A DNA stretch of 64,000 nt from an uncultured Elusimicrobia bacterium (GTDB taxonomy: Bacteria; Elusimicrobiota; Elusimicrobia; Elusimicrobiales; Elusimicrobiaceae). Positions 8,855 to 16,940 of the stretch are shown here, in pieces (the first letter of the stretch is position 1; the number at the start of each line of letters is the position of its first letter). The stretch is taken from NCBI GenBank assembly GCA_945913025.1, contig CAMECJ010000006.1, forward strand, positions 1 to 64,000, written 5' to 3'. The translations under genes were made by a program, and so were the position numbers. The notes beneath the pieces are model-generated. The model had not been told where the DNA came from, did no database searches, and saw only the letters and a program-made list of their open reading frames with translations.

Positions 8855-11500
8855 TTATTTCCCTTTTACGTGTTTTACGGGTTCGCCGTAGTACGCTTTC
8901 AAATACAGCTCTTTGATTTCGCTGATCAGCGGATAGCGGGCGTTGCCGCCGGTGCACTGGTCATCGAAAGCAAGTTCGGAAAGCTGGTCCAGGTTATCTA
9001 AGAATTCTTTTTCCGGAATACCGTATTCTTTGAGCGATTTGGGGATGTTGAGTTTGTGTTTCAACGTCTCCACCATTTCAATCAGTTTCTGCACTTTAGC
9101 GTCTTTATCGTCGCCGAATTCATTGTGGGGCAACAGGAAGTCCACAATTTTCCCGTAGCGGCCTTTTACAAACGGATATTTATACTGCGGGAACAAGCCC
9201 TGTTTGGTGGGTTTGTCGGTAGCGTTGAACTCAATAATATAAGACAGCAAGAGCGCGTTGGCGAGTCCGTGCGGAACGTGATACATCGCGCCCAGTTTAT
9301 GCGCCATAGAGTGGCACAGCCCGAGGAACGCGTTGGCGAACGCCATACCGGCAATCGTGGCCGCATAGTGCATTTTTTCGCGGGCGTTGATGTCTTTGGC
9401 GCCGTTGGTGTAGGAGCTTTCCAAGTATTTAAATACAAGGCGCATCGCTTCCAACGCCTGTCCTTCCGTAAAGTTGGTGGAGAATACGGAGGTGTATGCT
9501 TCAATGGCGTGGGTCAGCACGTCCAGGCCGGACCAAGCCGTCAGCGTTTTGGGCATACCGAGTACAAATTCCGGATCGATAATGGCCATATCGGGGGTTA
9601 AGGCGTAGTCCGTAATGGCGTATTTGGTGCCGGTTTTTTCGTCGGTGATAATGGTAAACGGCGTTACTTCGGAGCCGGTGCCGGACGTGGTGGGGATAGC
9701 TACCATCGTCGCTTTTTTGCCCAAGGGCGGAGCCGCGTAAATGCGTTTGCGGATGTCCATAAAGCGCATCGCGATATCTTCAAAGCTGGTGGTGGGGTTT
9801 TCGTACATCAGCCATACCATTTTGGCTTCGTCCATCGCCGAACCGCCGCCGAGGCCGATGATGATGTCCGGCTGCCAGAAATTGGCGATGTTTAACGCTT
9901 CCTGCACGTTGGAAATGTTCGGGTCGGGCAGTACGTTGGAGAACACGCGGAATTTAATATCTAAGTTTTCCAACACATCACACACAGTGCGGACGTGGCC
10001 CAGCTGTTCCATCGTTTTGTCCGTAATGATGTACGCGCGTTGTTTGCCTTTCAGTTCGGCCAGCGCCTGCGAAAGCGCGCCGCGTTTGAAATAGATTTTG
10101 GACGGTACTTTGTACCAGTACATATTTTCGCGGCGTTCCGCGACGGATTTTACGTTCATAAGATGTTTTACTCCAATGTTTTCGCTGACGGAGTTGCCGC
10201 CCCACGAACCGCAGCCGAGCGTCAAGGACGGGGCCAGTTTGAAGTTGTACACGTCGCCGATGGCGCCCTGCGAAGAGGGAATGTTAATCAGCGTGCGCGC
10301 GGTGGGCATCTCTTTAAAGAGGTCGATATGTTCTTCGTTGGATTCGTCGGTATACAGCACAGAGGTGTGTCCCGCGCCGCCGTACAAAATAAGGTCGCGC
10401 GCGAGTTCTACGGCGTGGTTGAAATCTTTGGCGCGGTAGAAACCGAGTACGGGGGAGAGTTTTTCGCGGGCAAAGGGTTCCGCGTCGCTTACCTCGCTGG
10501 CTTCGGCGATTAAAATTTTGGTGTGGGCGGGCACTTTAATACCGGCCATTTCCGCGATTCTTTCCGCACTCTGCCCGACGATGGCGGAGTTGAGTTTGCC
10601 GTTTACCACAATGGTTTCGGCCAGTTTTTTGCGGTCTTTTCCGGTAACGAACGCACAGCCGCGGGCGATAAATTCTTTTTTCACATCCTCGTATACGGCG
10701 TCCTCTGCTACGACGGACTGTTCGCTGGCGCAGATCATACCGTTGTCAAAGGTTTTGCTCATAATAATGGAGCTGACGGCCATTTTAATGTTGGCTGTGG
10801 CGTCAATCACGGCGGGGGTGTTGCCCGCGCCTACGCCGATCGCCGGCTTGCCGGAGGAATACGCGGCTTTTACCATCCCAGGGCCGCCGGTGGCCAAAAT
10901 CAGGTTGATGTGCGGGTGGTGCATTAAAGCGTTGGAAAGCGGCATGGTGGGGTTTTCAATCCAGCCGATAATGCCTTCCGGCGCGCCGGCTTCCACGGCC
11001 GCGTTCAGCACGATTTTTGCGGCTTCAATGGTGCATTTTTTAGCGCGCGGGTGGGGGGAAAACACAATCCCGTTGCGGGTTTTCAGGGCCAAGAGGCTTT
11101 TGAAAATAGCCGTAGAGGTGGGGTTGGTGGTGGGTACCACGCCCGCAATTACGCCGATAGGCTCGGCTACTTGGCGGTAGCCAAAGGCGTCGTCGTCGGA
11201 CAGCACGCCGCAGGTTTTGGTGTCTTTATATTGGTTGTAAATGTATTCGGAAGCGAACTGGTTTTTAATTACCTTATCTTCCATTACGCCCATACCGCTT
11301 TCTTCCACGGCCATTTTGGCCAGCGGGATGCGGTTTTGCGCAGCGGCGATGGCCGCGGCGCGGAAAATTTTATCTACTTGTTCTTGCGTAAACGTTGCAT
11401 AAATGCGCTGCGCGGCTTTCACTTTGTCGACGATCTTGTCCAGCATAGACAATTCTTCTTTCGTAGCTTCGGCCGGAGCGGCAGTTTTCTTTTCCGCCAT
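8855..11500 (-). CDS. adhE: Bifunctional acetaldehyde-CoA/alcohol dehydrogenase
   Basis: An 881-residue protein, the usual length for AdhE. It reduces acetyl-CoA to acetaldehyde and then ethanol with two NADH. Residues about 10-440 are the aldehyde dehydrogenase domain, with nucleotide-binding region VGAGNTPAVID and catalytic Cys in FDNGMICASEQ. Residues about 455-870 are the iron-dependent alcohol dehydrogenase, with GGGSAMDEAK and the metal-ligand segments FLGLCHSMAHKLG and HVPHGLANALLL. The start is preceded by AAAGGAG. It is divergent from rex, with a palindromic operator over its transcription start, so repression by Rex at high NAD+/NADH is likely. This is strong evidence for an ethanol-forming anaerobic metabolism. 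Confidence 0.97.
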   Translation of the reverse strand: MAEKKTAAPAEATKEELSMLDKIVDKVKAAQRIYATFTQEQVDKIFRAAAIAAAQNRIPLAKMAVEESGMGVMEDKVIKNQFASEYIYNQYKDTKTCGVLSDDDAFGYRQVAEPIGVIAGVVPTTNPTSTAIFKSLLALKTRNGIVFSPHPRAKKCTIEAAKIVLNAAVEAGAPEGIIGWIENPTMPLSNALMHHPHINLILATGGPGMVKAAYSSGKPAIGVGAGNTPAVIDATANIKMAVSSIIMSKTFDNGMICASEQSVVAEDAVYEDVKKEFIARGCAFVTGKDRKKLAETIVVNGKLNSAIVGQSAERIAEMAGIKVPAHTKILIAEASEVSDAEPFAREKLSPVLGFYRAKDFNHAVELARDLILYGGAGHTSVLYTDESNEEHIDLFKEMPTARTLINIPSSQGAIGDVYNFKLAPSLTLGCGSWGGNSVSENIGVKHLMNVKSVAERRENMYWYKVPSKIYFKRGALSQALAELKGKQRAYIITDKTMEQLGHVRTVCDVLENLDIKFRVFSNVLPDPNISNVQEALNIANFWQPDIIIGLGGGSAMDEAKMVWLMYENPTTSFEDIAMRFMDIRKRIYAAPPLGKKATMVAIPTTSGTGSEVTPFTIITDEKTGTKYAITDYALTPDMAIIDPEFVLGMPKTLTAWSGLDVLTHAIEAYTSVFSTNFTEGQALEAMRLVFKYLESSYTNGAKDINAREKMHYAATIAGMAFANAFLGLCHSMAHKLGAMYHVPHGLANALLLSYIIEFNATDKPTKQGLFPQYKYPFVKGRYGKIVDFLLPHNEFGDDKDAKVQKLIEMVETLKHKLNIPKSLKEYGIPEKEFLDNLDQLSELAFDDQCTGGNARYPLISEIKELYLKAYYGEPVKHVKGK

Positions 11501-11534
11501 AGTTTTCTTCTCCTTTGAGTTTGCAAAATAACTG

Positions 11535-11585
11535 ATATAGATATTTTGATATCTATATTTTATCTTTTGGGTTGTTTAAAGTCAA
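11535..11585 (-). promoter_or_regulatory. adhE promoter overlapped by a putative Rex operator
   Basis: On the reverse strand TTGACT (11585-11580), a 17-bp spacer and TAAAAT (11562-11557). A perfect palindrome with 10-bp arms ATATAGATAT around TTTG covers 11535-11558, from the end of the -10 box across the expected start of transcription. Its core GATAT-N4-ATATC recurs at the rex promoter. Confidence 0.7.
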
Positions 11586-11616
11586 TACTCTCTCGGTATG
11601 GCGTGTAAGGAGGGGG

Positions 11617-11660
11617 TTGACATCGGTCTGTCAAAAAGATACCATAGATATCGTAATATC
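11617..11660 (+). promoter_or_regulatory. rex promoter with a second GATAT-N4-ATATC operator
   Basis: TTGACA (11617-11622), a 17-bp spacer and TACCAT (11640-11645), followed at once by GATAT CGTA ATATC (11647-11660). The operator sits on the expected start of transcription, which suggests autoregulation. Confidence 0.7.
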
Positions 11661-11687
11661 CACAAAAACGCTTACGGGAGGACCGCC

Positions 11688-12326
11688 GTGGGATTATTTC
11701 ACCGCCGTAAAGAAATCAGCGTGCAGACGATTCGCCGTCTGCCGCAGTATTTGCGTATTTTTTATAATTTACACGGGTACGGCCGCGAGCTTGTTTCTTC
11801 CACCTATTTGGCGGACGAAACGCACTTACTGCCCGTTGTGGTAAAAAAAGATTTGCAGGCCGTCGGCGCGCCGAGCAAATTGCGCGCTGGGTTTAAAGTG
11901 GCGGGTACAATTGAAGTCATTGAAAAATTTTTAGGCTGGAACAATTTAAATAAAGCGTTTTTAGTGGGGGTCGGCCATTTAGGGGCGGCGCTTTTGGGAT
12001 TTGACGGATTTAAAAACCACGGGCTTGAAATTGTATCCGCGTTTGACACGCACCCGGAAAAAGTGGCCAGCACCGTGCACGGCGTGCCCGTATATCACAC
12101 GGCGCAGCTGGCGACGATGATTGAAAAGCAGAATCTGAAAATTGCGGTGCTGACGCTTCCCGCAGCCGCCGCGCAGGGCGTGACGGATACATTAGTCTCC
12201 GCGGGAATAAAAGCGATATGGAATTTTGCGCCCGTCAATTTGGAAGTGCCGGACGGAGTGATTGTACAGAAAGAGGATATATCGTCGGGGTTGGCGGAGT
12301 TATGCGCCAAGCTGAAAAGTAAATAA
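11688..12326 (+). CDS. rex: Redox-sensing transcriptional repressor Rex
   Basis: A 212-residue protein of typical Rex length. The N-terminal winged helix is visible (TIRRLPQYLRIFYNLHGYG, then VVVKKDLQAVGAP). The Rossmann NAD(H)-binding domain begins at AFLVGVGHLGAALLGF, and FDTHPEKV follows the second strand. Family members bind DNA when NAD+ dominates and release it on NADH. I chose GTG at 11688 because GGGAGG lies 6 nt upstream; an earlier ATG at 11598 in this frame lies upstream of the promoter. The recognition helix differs from the usual FQVRKDLSYFG form, in line with the unusual operator seen here. It is divergent from adhE, its likely main target. Confidence 0.92.
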   Translation: MGLFHRRKEISVQTIRRLPQYLRIFYNLHGYGRELVSSTYLADETHLLPVVVKKDLQAVGAPSKLRAGFKVAGTIEVIEKFLGWNNLNKAFLVGVGHLGAALLGFDGFKNHGLEIVSAFDTHPEKVASTVHGVPVYHTAQLATMIEKQNLKIAVLTLPAAAAQGVTDTLVSAGIKAIWNFAPVNLEVPDGVIVQKEDISSGLAELCAKLKSK

Positions 12327-12357
12327 GATAACAACTGTTGGTAACTTGCGATTTGCG

Positions 12358-12397
12358 TAAGCGGAGCAGAAAGTATTTTTCTGCTCCGCTTTACTTT
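12358..12397 (+). terminator. Terminator after rex
   Basis: AAGCGGAGCAGAAA pairs with TTTCTGCTCCGCTT, followed by TACTTTT. Confidence 0.8.
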
Positions 12398-12450
12398 TAA
12401 GGGCCAACAATTTGCCAAATTCTGTTATCTTGTGCGTCCCTCGGCCTTGA

Positions 12451-12593
12451 CGTGGCTACAGCCACGCCTATGCGGCCGACTAGCCCGCACAATCTAAAGC
12501 GAATTTAGCAAATCAGGCAATCTCTGCAATGTTATTCTAATCTGCACGGCGTTTGTTTTTGCCGTCATTCCGGGCGTGGTCCCAGAATCCAGT
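12451..12593. repeat. Two dispersed palindromic repeats between rex and pilin 2
   Basis: CGTGGCTACAGCCACG is a palindrome at 12451-12466. A second element at 12562-12593 starts CGTCATTCCGGG and ends CCCAGAATCCAGT, with the same GTCATTCC and ATCCAG ends as the in-frame repeats in the prepilin leaders. The rest of 12398-12618 shows no gene. Confidence 0.45.
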
Positions 12594-12618
12594 CTGTTTA
12601 TTTGGATTTCCTTGGGTC

Positions 12619-12646
12619 TTGACCCGTTTTTTTTTTTTGATACGAT
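12619..12646 (+). promoter_or_regulatory. Pilin-cassette promoter 2 with T12 spacer
   Basis: TTGACC (12619-12624), CG, twelve T (12627-12638), GA, TACGAT (12641-12646). The spacer is 16 bp. Confidence 0.75.
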
Positions 12647-12662
12647 AGGGTTATTCTGAGGG

Positions 12663-12727
12663 GCTTTTGTGAGGGAGTTCACGATTAGGGTTTATTTCGT
12701 CAAAATCGGCGGTTTCTGAGCAGAAGC
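12663..12727 (+). promoter_or_regulatory. Type B structured leader, copy 1
   Basis: GCTTTTG (12663-12669) pairs with CAGAAGC (12721-12727) and closes an RNA loop containing AAAATCGGC. The position and shape match the leaders at 30880 and 54465, with different stem sequence. Confidence 0.45.
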
Positions 12728-12753
12728 GGATTTTAAAAATGGAGGAAACTAAA

Positions 12754-13302
12754 ATGAAAGGTTTTACGTTTTGTCGTCACCCTGAACTTGTTTCAGGGTC
12801 CAGTAAAAAAGGGTTCACATTAATTGAATTGTTGGTTGTTGTATTAATTATCGGCATTTTATCATCGGTAGCGTTACCGCAGTACCAAAAAGCGGTGCTG
12901 AAAAGCCGTACGGCGGAGGTATGGGCGAATTTGAAAGCACTCAATATGGCCGCCAATGCATATTGTTTGGAAAATCCGAGCGGTTCGGGGGCATATGAGA
13001 GCGATGCTGCTTTTAGGGAAGCGCTAGCGGTTACAGTAAACAATTCTAAATATTGGCATTATTGGGGATCTGTTGATTGCGCGGCATCTACTCCCATCGC
13101 TTTTGGCGCTTATAGCTTTAATGCAAGCTCCAACTCCCTTTTATTGTGGCTTAATGCCAAAACCGGCCGTCGTTCGTGTAGCGGCGCAGGCGGAGGGGCA
13201 AATGATTGCGCCAAGATAGGGTTTACTAAAACGTCATCAGACTCCAGTATTTGCACTTGCGGATCCACTTGCGGCGCATCATCCTGTTACTACGCTGACT
13301 AA
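12754..13302 (+). CDS. Type IV pilin-like protein (class B) with repeat-extended leader, pilin 2
   Basis: A 182-residue prepilin. The start at 12754 has GGAGGA 7 nt upstream; the earlier ATG at 12739 overlaps that site. The leader is about 20 residues instead of 3: MKGFT, then FCRHPELVSGSSKK encoded by an inserted palindromic repeat, then G/FTLIELLVVV with cleavage at G/F. The mature part has SVALPQYQKAVLKSRTAE and the class B hallmarks AYCLENP, GRRSCSG, KIGFTK and a Cys-rich end (ICTCG to CYYAD). The Cys number suggests at least two disulfides outside the cytoplasm. Pilins 5 and 7 are close relatives. Confidence 0.88.
   Translation: MKGFTFCRHPELVSGSSKKGFTLIELLVVVLIIGILSSVALPQYQKAVLKSRTAEVWANLKALNMAANAYCLENPSGSGAYESDAAFREALAVTVNNSKYWHYWGSVDCAASTPIAFGAYSFNASSNSLLLWLNAKTGRRSCSGAGGGANDCAKIGFTKTSSDSSICTCGSTCGASSCYYAD
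12775..12804. repeat. Palindromic repeat inside the prepilin 2 leader
   Basis: CGTCACCCTGAAC, TTG, then TTTCAGGGTCCAGT: CACCCTGAA pairs with TTCAGGGT. It is translated as RHPELVSGSS. The same element occurs in pilins 8 and 9. Confidence 0.75.
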
Positions 13303-13321
13303 TTAGTTGTAGGTTGCGCCA

Positions 13322-13355
13322 AAAAGGCCCTCTCTTATTTTAAGAGAGGGCCTTT
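13322..13355. terminator. Terminator between convergent pilin 2 and SPFH gene
   Basis: AAAGGCCCTCTCTT pairs with AAGAGAGGGCCTTT and is followed by GT on the + strand. Confidence 0.8.
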
Positions 13356-13369
13356 GTAACGGCTAAAAC

Positions 13370-14392
13370 TTATTTTCCGTTGACGGCGGCGGTTCCGCCC
13401 GTTAAGTCTTTAACGGCGGCGACGGCGCCCAACACGTTGCTGGCTTCGTAGGGCATATAGATGACTTTGTTGTCTTTGCCTTCCGTCATTTTGCTTAACG
13501 CTTCAATGTATTTGAGCGAAATCATATAGCTGGCCGGATTGGACGACTGTGCCACCGTCCCCGCCACGATCTTAACGGATTCCGCTTCGGCGTTGGCCAC
13601 TTTGATTTTGGCTTCCGCCACACCTTCCGCCTGCAAAATGGCGGCCTGTTTCATACCTTCGGCTTTTTTGATTTCGGATTCGCGCACGGCTTCCGCTTTC
13701 AAAATTTGGGCCGTTTTGGTACCTTCGGCTTCCGTTACCATTGCGCGGCGGTCGCGTTCAGCCTTCATCTGTTTTTCCATCGCCTCGCGGATAGCGGCGG
13801 GGGGAATGATGTCCTGCAGTTCCACGCGGTTGACTTTTACGCCCCATTTGTTGGAAGCGTCGTCCAAAATCACCTGTAATTTCCCGTTGATGATTTCGCG
13901 CGAGGTAAGCGTCTGGTCTAAATCCATTTCGCCGATGATGTTTCTGAGCGTGGTCTGCGTCAGTTTTTCAATGGCGGTCGGCAAAGATTCCACCTGATAG
14001 GCCGCTTTTAACGGGTCCGTGATTTGAAAATACAAAAGCGCGTTGATTTCAATGCCCACGTTATCTTTGGTAATTACGCTTTGACGCGGGAAATCATACA
14101 CCGTTTCGCGCATATCAATCGTGTCGCGCATTTCCATAAACGGCACGGAACGCGTGCGGCCGGAGCCGTCCACATATTCGCGGCTGTTGCGCCATTCCAT
14201 CAAGTGCGGTTTATCCATAATCGGGATAATCCAGTTGATACCCGGGTTTAATACTTCCAAGTATTTGCCGAAGCGTTCAATAATCATTACCTGCGCCTGT
14301 TTGACGACGATAATCCCCTTGGCGATAATGACGATAATGAAAAATACGAGCACGGCCAGAAAGACCATTCCTATTTGTCCCAATCCTTCCAT
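13370..14392 (-). CDS. SPFH/band-7 (stomatin-like, QmcA-type) membrane protein
   Basis: A 340-residue protein. One N-terminal membrane anchor (residues about 8-28) is followed by an SPFH domain (about 30-200: VIIERFGKYLEVLNPGINWIIP, then VITKDNVGIEINALLYFQI). A long Ala/Glu/Lys coiled coil spans about 210-290. Stomatin/QmcA proteins form membrane rings and organise membrane proteins and proteases. The next gene upstream encodes an NfeD-like protein, the classic partner of this family, so the two very likely act together. It is the third gene of a minus-strand group with nfeD-like and sirB1-like. Confidence 0.92.
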   Translation of the reverse strand: MEGLGQIGMVFLAVLVFFIIVIIAKGIIVVKQAQVMIIERFGKYLEVLNPGINWIIPIMDKPHLMEWRNSREYVDGSGRTRSVPFMEMRDTIDMRETVYDFPRQSVITKDNVGIEINALLYFQITDPLKAAYQVESLPTAIEKLTQTTLRNIIGEMDLDQTLTSREIINGKLQVILDDASNKWGVKVNRVELQDIIPPAAIREAMEKQMKAERDRRAMVTEAEGTKTAQILKAEAVRESEIKKAEGMKQAAILQAEGVAEAKIKVANAEAESVKIVAGTVAQSSNPASYMISLKYIEALSKMTEGKDNKVIYMPYEASNVLGAVAAVKDLTGGTAAVNGK

Positions 14393-14439
14393 AGTTTCTT
14401 CTCCTTTTATAATTTACGCGCCTTGGCGCGGTTTGCAAA

Positions 14440-14868
14440 TCAGTTTTTGGCGCGCACCGTAAGCGTTACGCCGTCCAGTTTTTCCACTACGCACACGGTA
14501 CCCGCGGCAAGCGGTTCTTTGGCGGCGGCTTTCCAGCTTTCTCCGTTTACTTTTACGCGGCCGGTATTCTGCACCGGATCAATAGGCGTTTCTACCACGC
14601 CTTCCTGCCCAATGACGGCTTCCGCCGGAGTTTTGACAGGGTCGGATTTACCGTATAAGTGTTTCAGCGCAAACGGACGGATTCCCGCCCAGCATACGGC
14701 AGCCGCCAACGCAAACGCGCCCACCTGCGGCCAAATGCCCCAGCCAAGCCACGACGCGGCGGCCGCGCCCAACGCGCCGATCCCCAAACACGCCAGCGAA
14801 AATTCCATCGTAAACATCTCGCCCACGAAACACGCCACGGCGAGGATTAGATAGACATAATAATTCAT
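14440..14868 (-). CDS. NfeD-like membrane protein (partner of SPFH protein)
   Basis: A 142-residue protein starting MNYYVYLILAV, with GGGAG 5 nt upstream; an ATG four codons earlier overlaps that site. Two or three membrane segments (about 3-80) are followed by an OB-fold-like C-terminal domain with GQEGVVETPIDPVQNTGRVKVNGESW, the signature of the short NfeD class. Such proteins pair with stomatin-like SPFH proteins. It lacks the N-terminal serine protease domain of long NfeD. The stop codon of the sirB1-like gene lies only about 12 nt upstream, so they are co-transcribed. Confidence 0.88.
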   Translation of the reverse strand: MNYYVYLILAVACFVGEMFTMEFSLACLGIGALGAAAASWLGWGIWPQVGAFALAAAVCWAGIRPFALKHLYGKSDPVKTPAEAVIGQEGVVETPIDPVQNTGRVKVNGESWKAAAKEPLAAGTVCVVEKLDGVTLTVRAKN

Positions 14869-14880
14869 GTTGACTCCCAT

Positions 14881-15726
14881 TTAATTTTTAATAATTTCCA
14901 AATATTCCCGCAGATACTTTAAACGCCGTTCGTCACGCAGTTTGTTGAGGACGTAAATCATATTGGCGATGAAACGCCGCACGATTAAGCGCGAGGAAAG
15001 CGGCAATAAAAATTCGTCGTTCCATTCGATTTGTCGGGCGCGGATATAGGCGCGGCAGTCCTCTTGCGAAAGGAGTTTTCCGTCGTCCAGCGGGTCAATA
15101 AACCAAGACTCCCGTCCGGCAGGCCCGCGCAAATGCACCAAAATCCGTCCGGCCAAATCAACAAGGCTTACGTCCAAGCCGTAGCGTTGGCCGATGGTTA
15201 CGTACAGGCACGCGGCGCACAGGCTGGAGCCGCGTTTTTTGCGCAGAAAACGCGCGAAAGAAATATCTTTAATGTCCAAATTGGCCGGCAGGGTTTGAAA
15301 ACCTTTTACGTAAAAAAAATAATGGCTTAAAATACCGGCGATTTCCGTATGATTTTTAGCATTTAAAAGCGCGTTGCGCAGTTCGCGCGCCATATTGTCT
15401 AGCGGGGCGGAAATCTCTTTACGGGGCAGGGCGGGGCTGGTAAATTTGGACAGGAGAGCAAGGCCTTCTTCCAAGTCCGGACTGATTTTAGCGGCAAAGC
15501 GCGCCAAGGCGGCGGCTAAATCTTCCCAACAGATTTCTTCCAGCGTGTGCACGATGGGAAGCGGCGCGGCGGTTTTAAATTCTTCCAAAATGGCGCTCTG
15601 CACGCGGACAGGATCGGCCTTGATGGCGGCGGCAAGTTCGCGCTTGAGTACCGGACCGTACGCATCCGACTCGGTTTGTAATAATTTGATAAGCGCTTTT
15701 ACGCGGTCGTTGCCCTGTGTTTCCAT
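14881..15726 (-). CDS. SirB1-like protein with transglutaminase-like core
   Basis: A 281-residue protein. Residues about 95-225 match the SirB1/UPF0162 transglutaminase-like region: LSHYFFYVKGF, then a conserved Cys stretch RGSSLCAACLYVTIGQRYGLDV, then HLRG and WFIDPLDDG. The N-terminus is helical. The family function is poorly defined. TAATCT (in an extended TGC-TAATCT context) ends 6 nt before ATG and no Shine-Dalgarno is present, so this is one of the predicted leaderless genes. It heads a likely operon with the nfeD-like and SPFH genes. Confidence 0.75.
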   Translation of the reverse strand: METQGNDRVKALIKLLQTESDAYGPVLKRELAAAIKADPVRVQSAILEEFKTAAPLPIVHTLEEICWEDLAAALARFAAKISPDLEEGLALLSKFTSPALPRKEISAPLDNMARELRNALLNAKNHTEIAGILSHYFFYVKGFQTLPANLDIKDISFARFLRKKRGSSLCAACLYVTIGQRYGLDVSLVDLAGRILVHLRGPAGRESWFIDPLDDGKLLSQEDCRAYIRARQIEWNDEFLLPLSSRLIVRRFIANMIYVLNKLRDERRLKYLREYLEIIKN

Positions 15727-15880
15727 ATAGTAAGATTAGCATATTAGCGGGGGAATTTCCACCGTTTTTTTACGACGGGAAATGCAATATATTTTCCGGC
15801 CGTGTTTGCGGGGGAAAAATTGGGGGCGGAGAAGGGGTAAGCGGCGGCTGCCTGTTGTTTGCCGCGTTGCCGGAAGGGGC

Positions 15881-15908
15881 TTGACCCGTTTTTTTTTTTT
15901 GATAACAT
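15881..15908 (+). promoter_or_regulatory. Pilin-cassette promoter with T12 spacer, truncated cassette
   Basis: TTGACC (15881-15886), CG, twelve T (15889-15900), GA, TAACAT (15903-15908). It drives a cassette whose pilin is lost after eight codons. Confidence 0.7.
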
Positions 15909-15911
15909 AAG

Positions 15912-15986
15912 GTCATCCCGTAAGGTTGTTATACGGGATCTGTAGTTATAAACGGCAGATTCCGTGTTACACCCTCACGGAATGAC
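15912..15986 (+). repeat. Type A palindromic leader in the truncated cassette
   Basis: ATCCCGTA pairs with TACGGGAT, and GATTCCGTG pairs with CACGGAAT, with outer ends GTCATCC and GGAATGAC. It has the same architecture as 8228-8306 and 17528-17605. Confidence 0.65.
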
Positions 15987-16009
15987 GGCTTATAAGGAGA
16001 TATTGTTTT

Positions 16010-16034
16010 ATGTATCAAAAAGGCTTTACCTTGC
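16010..16034 (+). pseudogene. Truncated pilin start (MYQKGFTL) of a broken cassette
   Basis: AAGGAGA lies before ATG, and the first codons MYQKGFTL match pilin 4 almost exactly (MYQKRGFTL). Homology stops near 16034 and the frame runs on into antisense sequence of the RDD-pilin gene. That gene's stop codon (16026-16028) lies inside the pilin codons. The cassette promoter, leader and ribosome site are intact, so a transcript antisense to the end of the RDD-pilin gene may be made. Confidence 0.7.
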
Positions 16035-16859
16035 GCCCGTCAGCGCGGAACATAATTCTCTACCCGCGGACGTGTCGGCTCGGCACGTTACCGGCCCGCC
16101 GTCAAACGAATAATACAAGGAATACAAAATATCCATCCCTTTTGAACGCGCCTGCGCGGTTACGCCGCCTGCATTCAATACCAATTCGTACCCTTTGCAG
16201 CTTAACTTCTGCGGATTGATTTTTTTACAGCCGTTGTATTCGCCTTGCCATTCGCGCGGGTCCGCCCCTAAACGGGAAGCGTCTTTTTGCTGTTCCCGTG
16301 CAGCTTGTTCCAATCCGGTCAGTACGCGTGAAAGATGAATATGGCGTTCCGTGCGTTGGTATTGCGGCAGCGCCACAAGCCCCACAAGCATTGTTACAAA
16401 TATCAGCGACAAAAGAACGGACACAACTGTAATTAACGTCAGCGAAGATTCGTCCGTTTCCTCTTCAGCGTATGGGTCAAATTCATCGCTTTTGACGATG
16501 ACCGCGCTGTGGCTGACGCGGTCGTGCAGGGTGCGTTTCTTTTTATCAAATGCGGCAATAAAAAAGCCGAAATAAAACGTAAGGTTGGTAATCAGTTTGG
16601 ATAGCATACGCTCCGTAGCTTGCCAAAACGTCAGCTTTCGTCCGCGGCGGTCCACCACTTTGATGTTCATAATGATTTTGCCCACGCTGGCTTGAATCGG
16701 CGAGCTTTCCAAAAGCGCATAATACAGCCAAATGATAACCAACAGCACAAGCGGCACGGTGGCCCCGCTTAACATTTGGGATAAAATCCAGTATATGACG
16801 GCGAAAACCGCCGCGTCAATTAAAAACGCAACAAAACGCTTCCATACGCTTGCGTACAT
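16026..16859 (-). CDS. RDD-family membrane protein fused to a pilin-like C-terminal domain
   Basis: A 277-residue protein from MYASVWKRFVAFLID, with GGGGG before ATG. Residues about 1-135 are an RDD domain (KRFVAFLIDAAVF, then SVGKIIMNIKVVDRRGR, then DRVSHSAVIV) with three membrane helices. A linker DEFDPYAEEETDESS follows. Residues about 150-277 resemble the membrane helix and body of the window's pilins without the leader: LVALPQYQRTERH matches the pilin SVALPQYQKAV, and TCRADTSAGRELCSALTG matches pilin C-termini. No prepilin cleavage site (G/FTLIE) is present, so this pilin-like part is not processed and would stay membrane-bound. Confidence 0.8.
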   Translation of the reverse strand: MYASVWKRFVAFLIDAAVFAVIYWILSQMLSGATVPLVLLVIIWLYYALLESSPIQASVGKIIMNIKVVDRRGRKLTFWQATERMLSKLITNLTFYFGFFIAAFDKKKRTLHDRVSHSAVIVKSDEFDPYAEEETDESSLTLITVVSVLLSLIFVTMLVGLVALPQYQRTERHIHLSRVLTGLEQAAREQQKDASRLGADPREWQGEYNGCKKINPQKLSCKGYELVLNAGGVTAQARSKGMDILYSLYYSFDGGPVTCRADTSAGRELCSALTGAR

Positions 16860-16940
16860 AATATACCCCCGTTTATCGTTATATTTATAGTATACGCGCG
16901 GGGAAAAAATCGGCAAGGGCAAAAATAGAGTAGATTCGGT

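Noticed and set aside
9056..11518. Long + strand ORFs opposite adhE (for example 9056-9601 and 10518-11180)
   Set aside because: They are complements of adhE codons with no ribosome sites or domains.
12739..12753. Upstream ATG as the start of pilin 2
   Set aside because: That ATG overlaps the ribosome-binding site GGAGGA used by the ATG at 12754.
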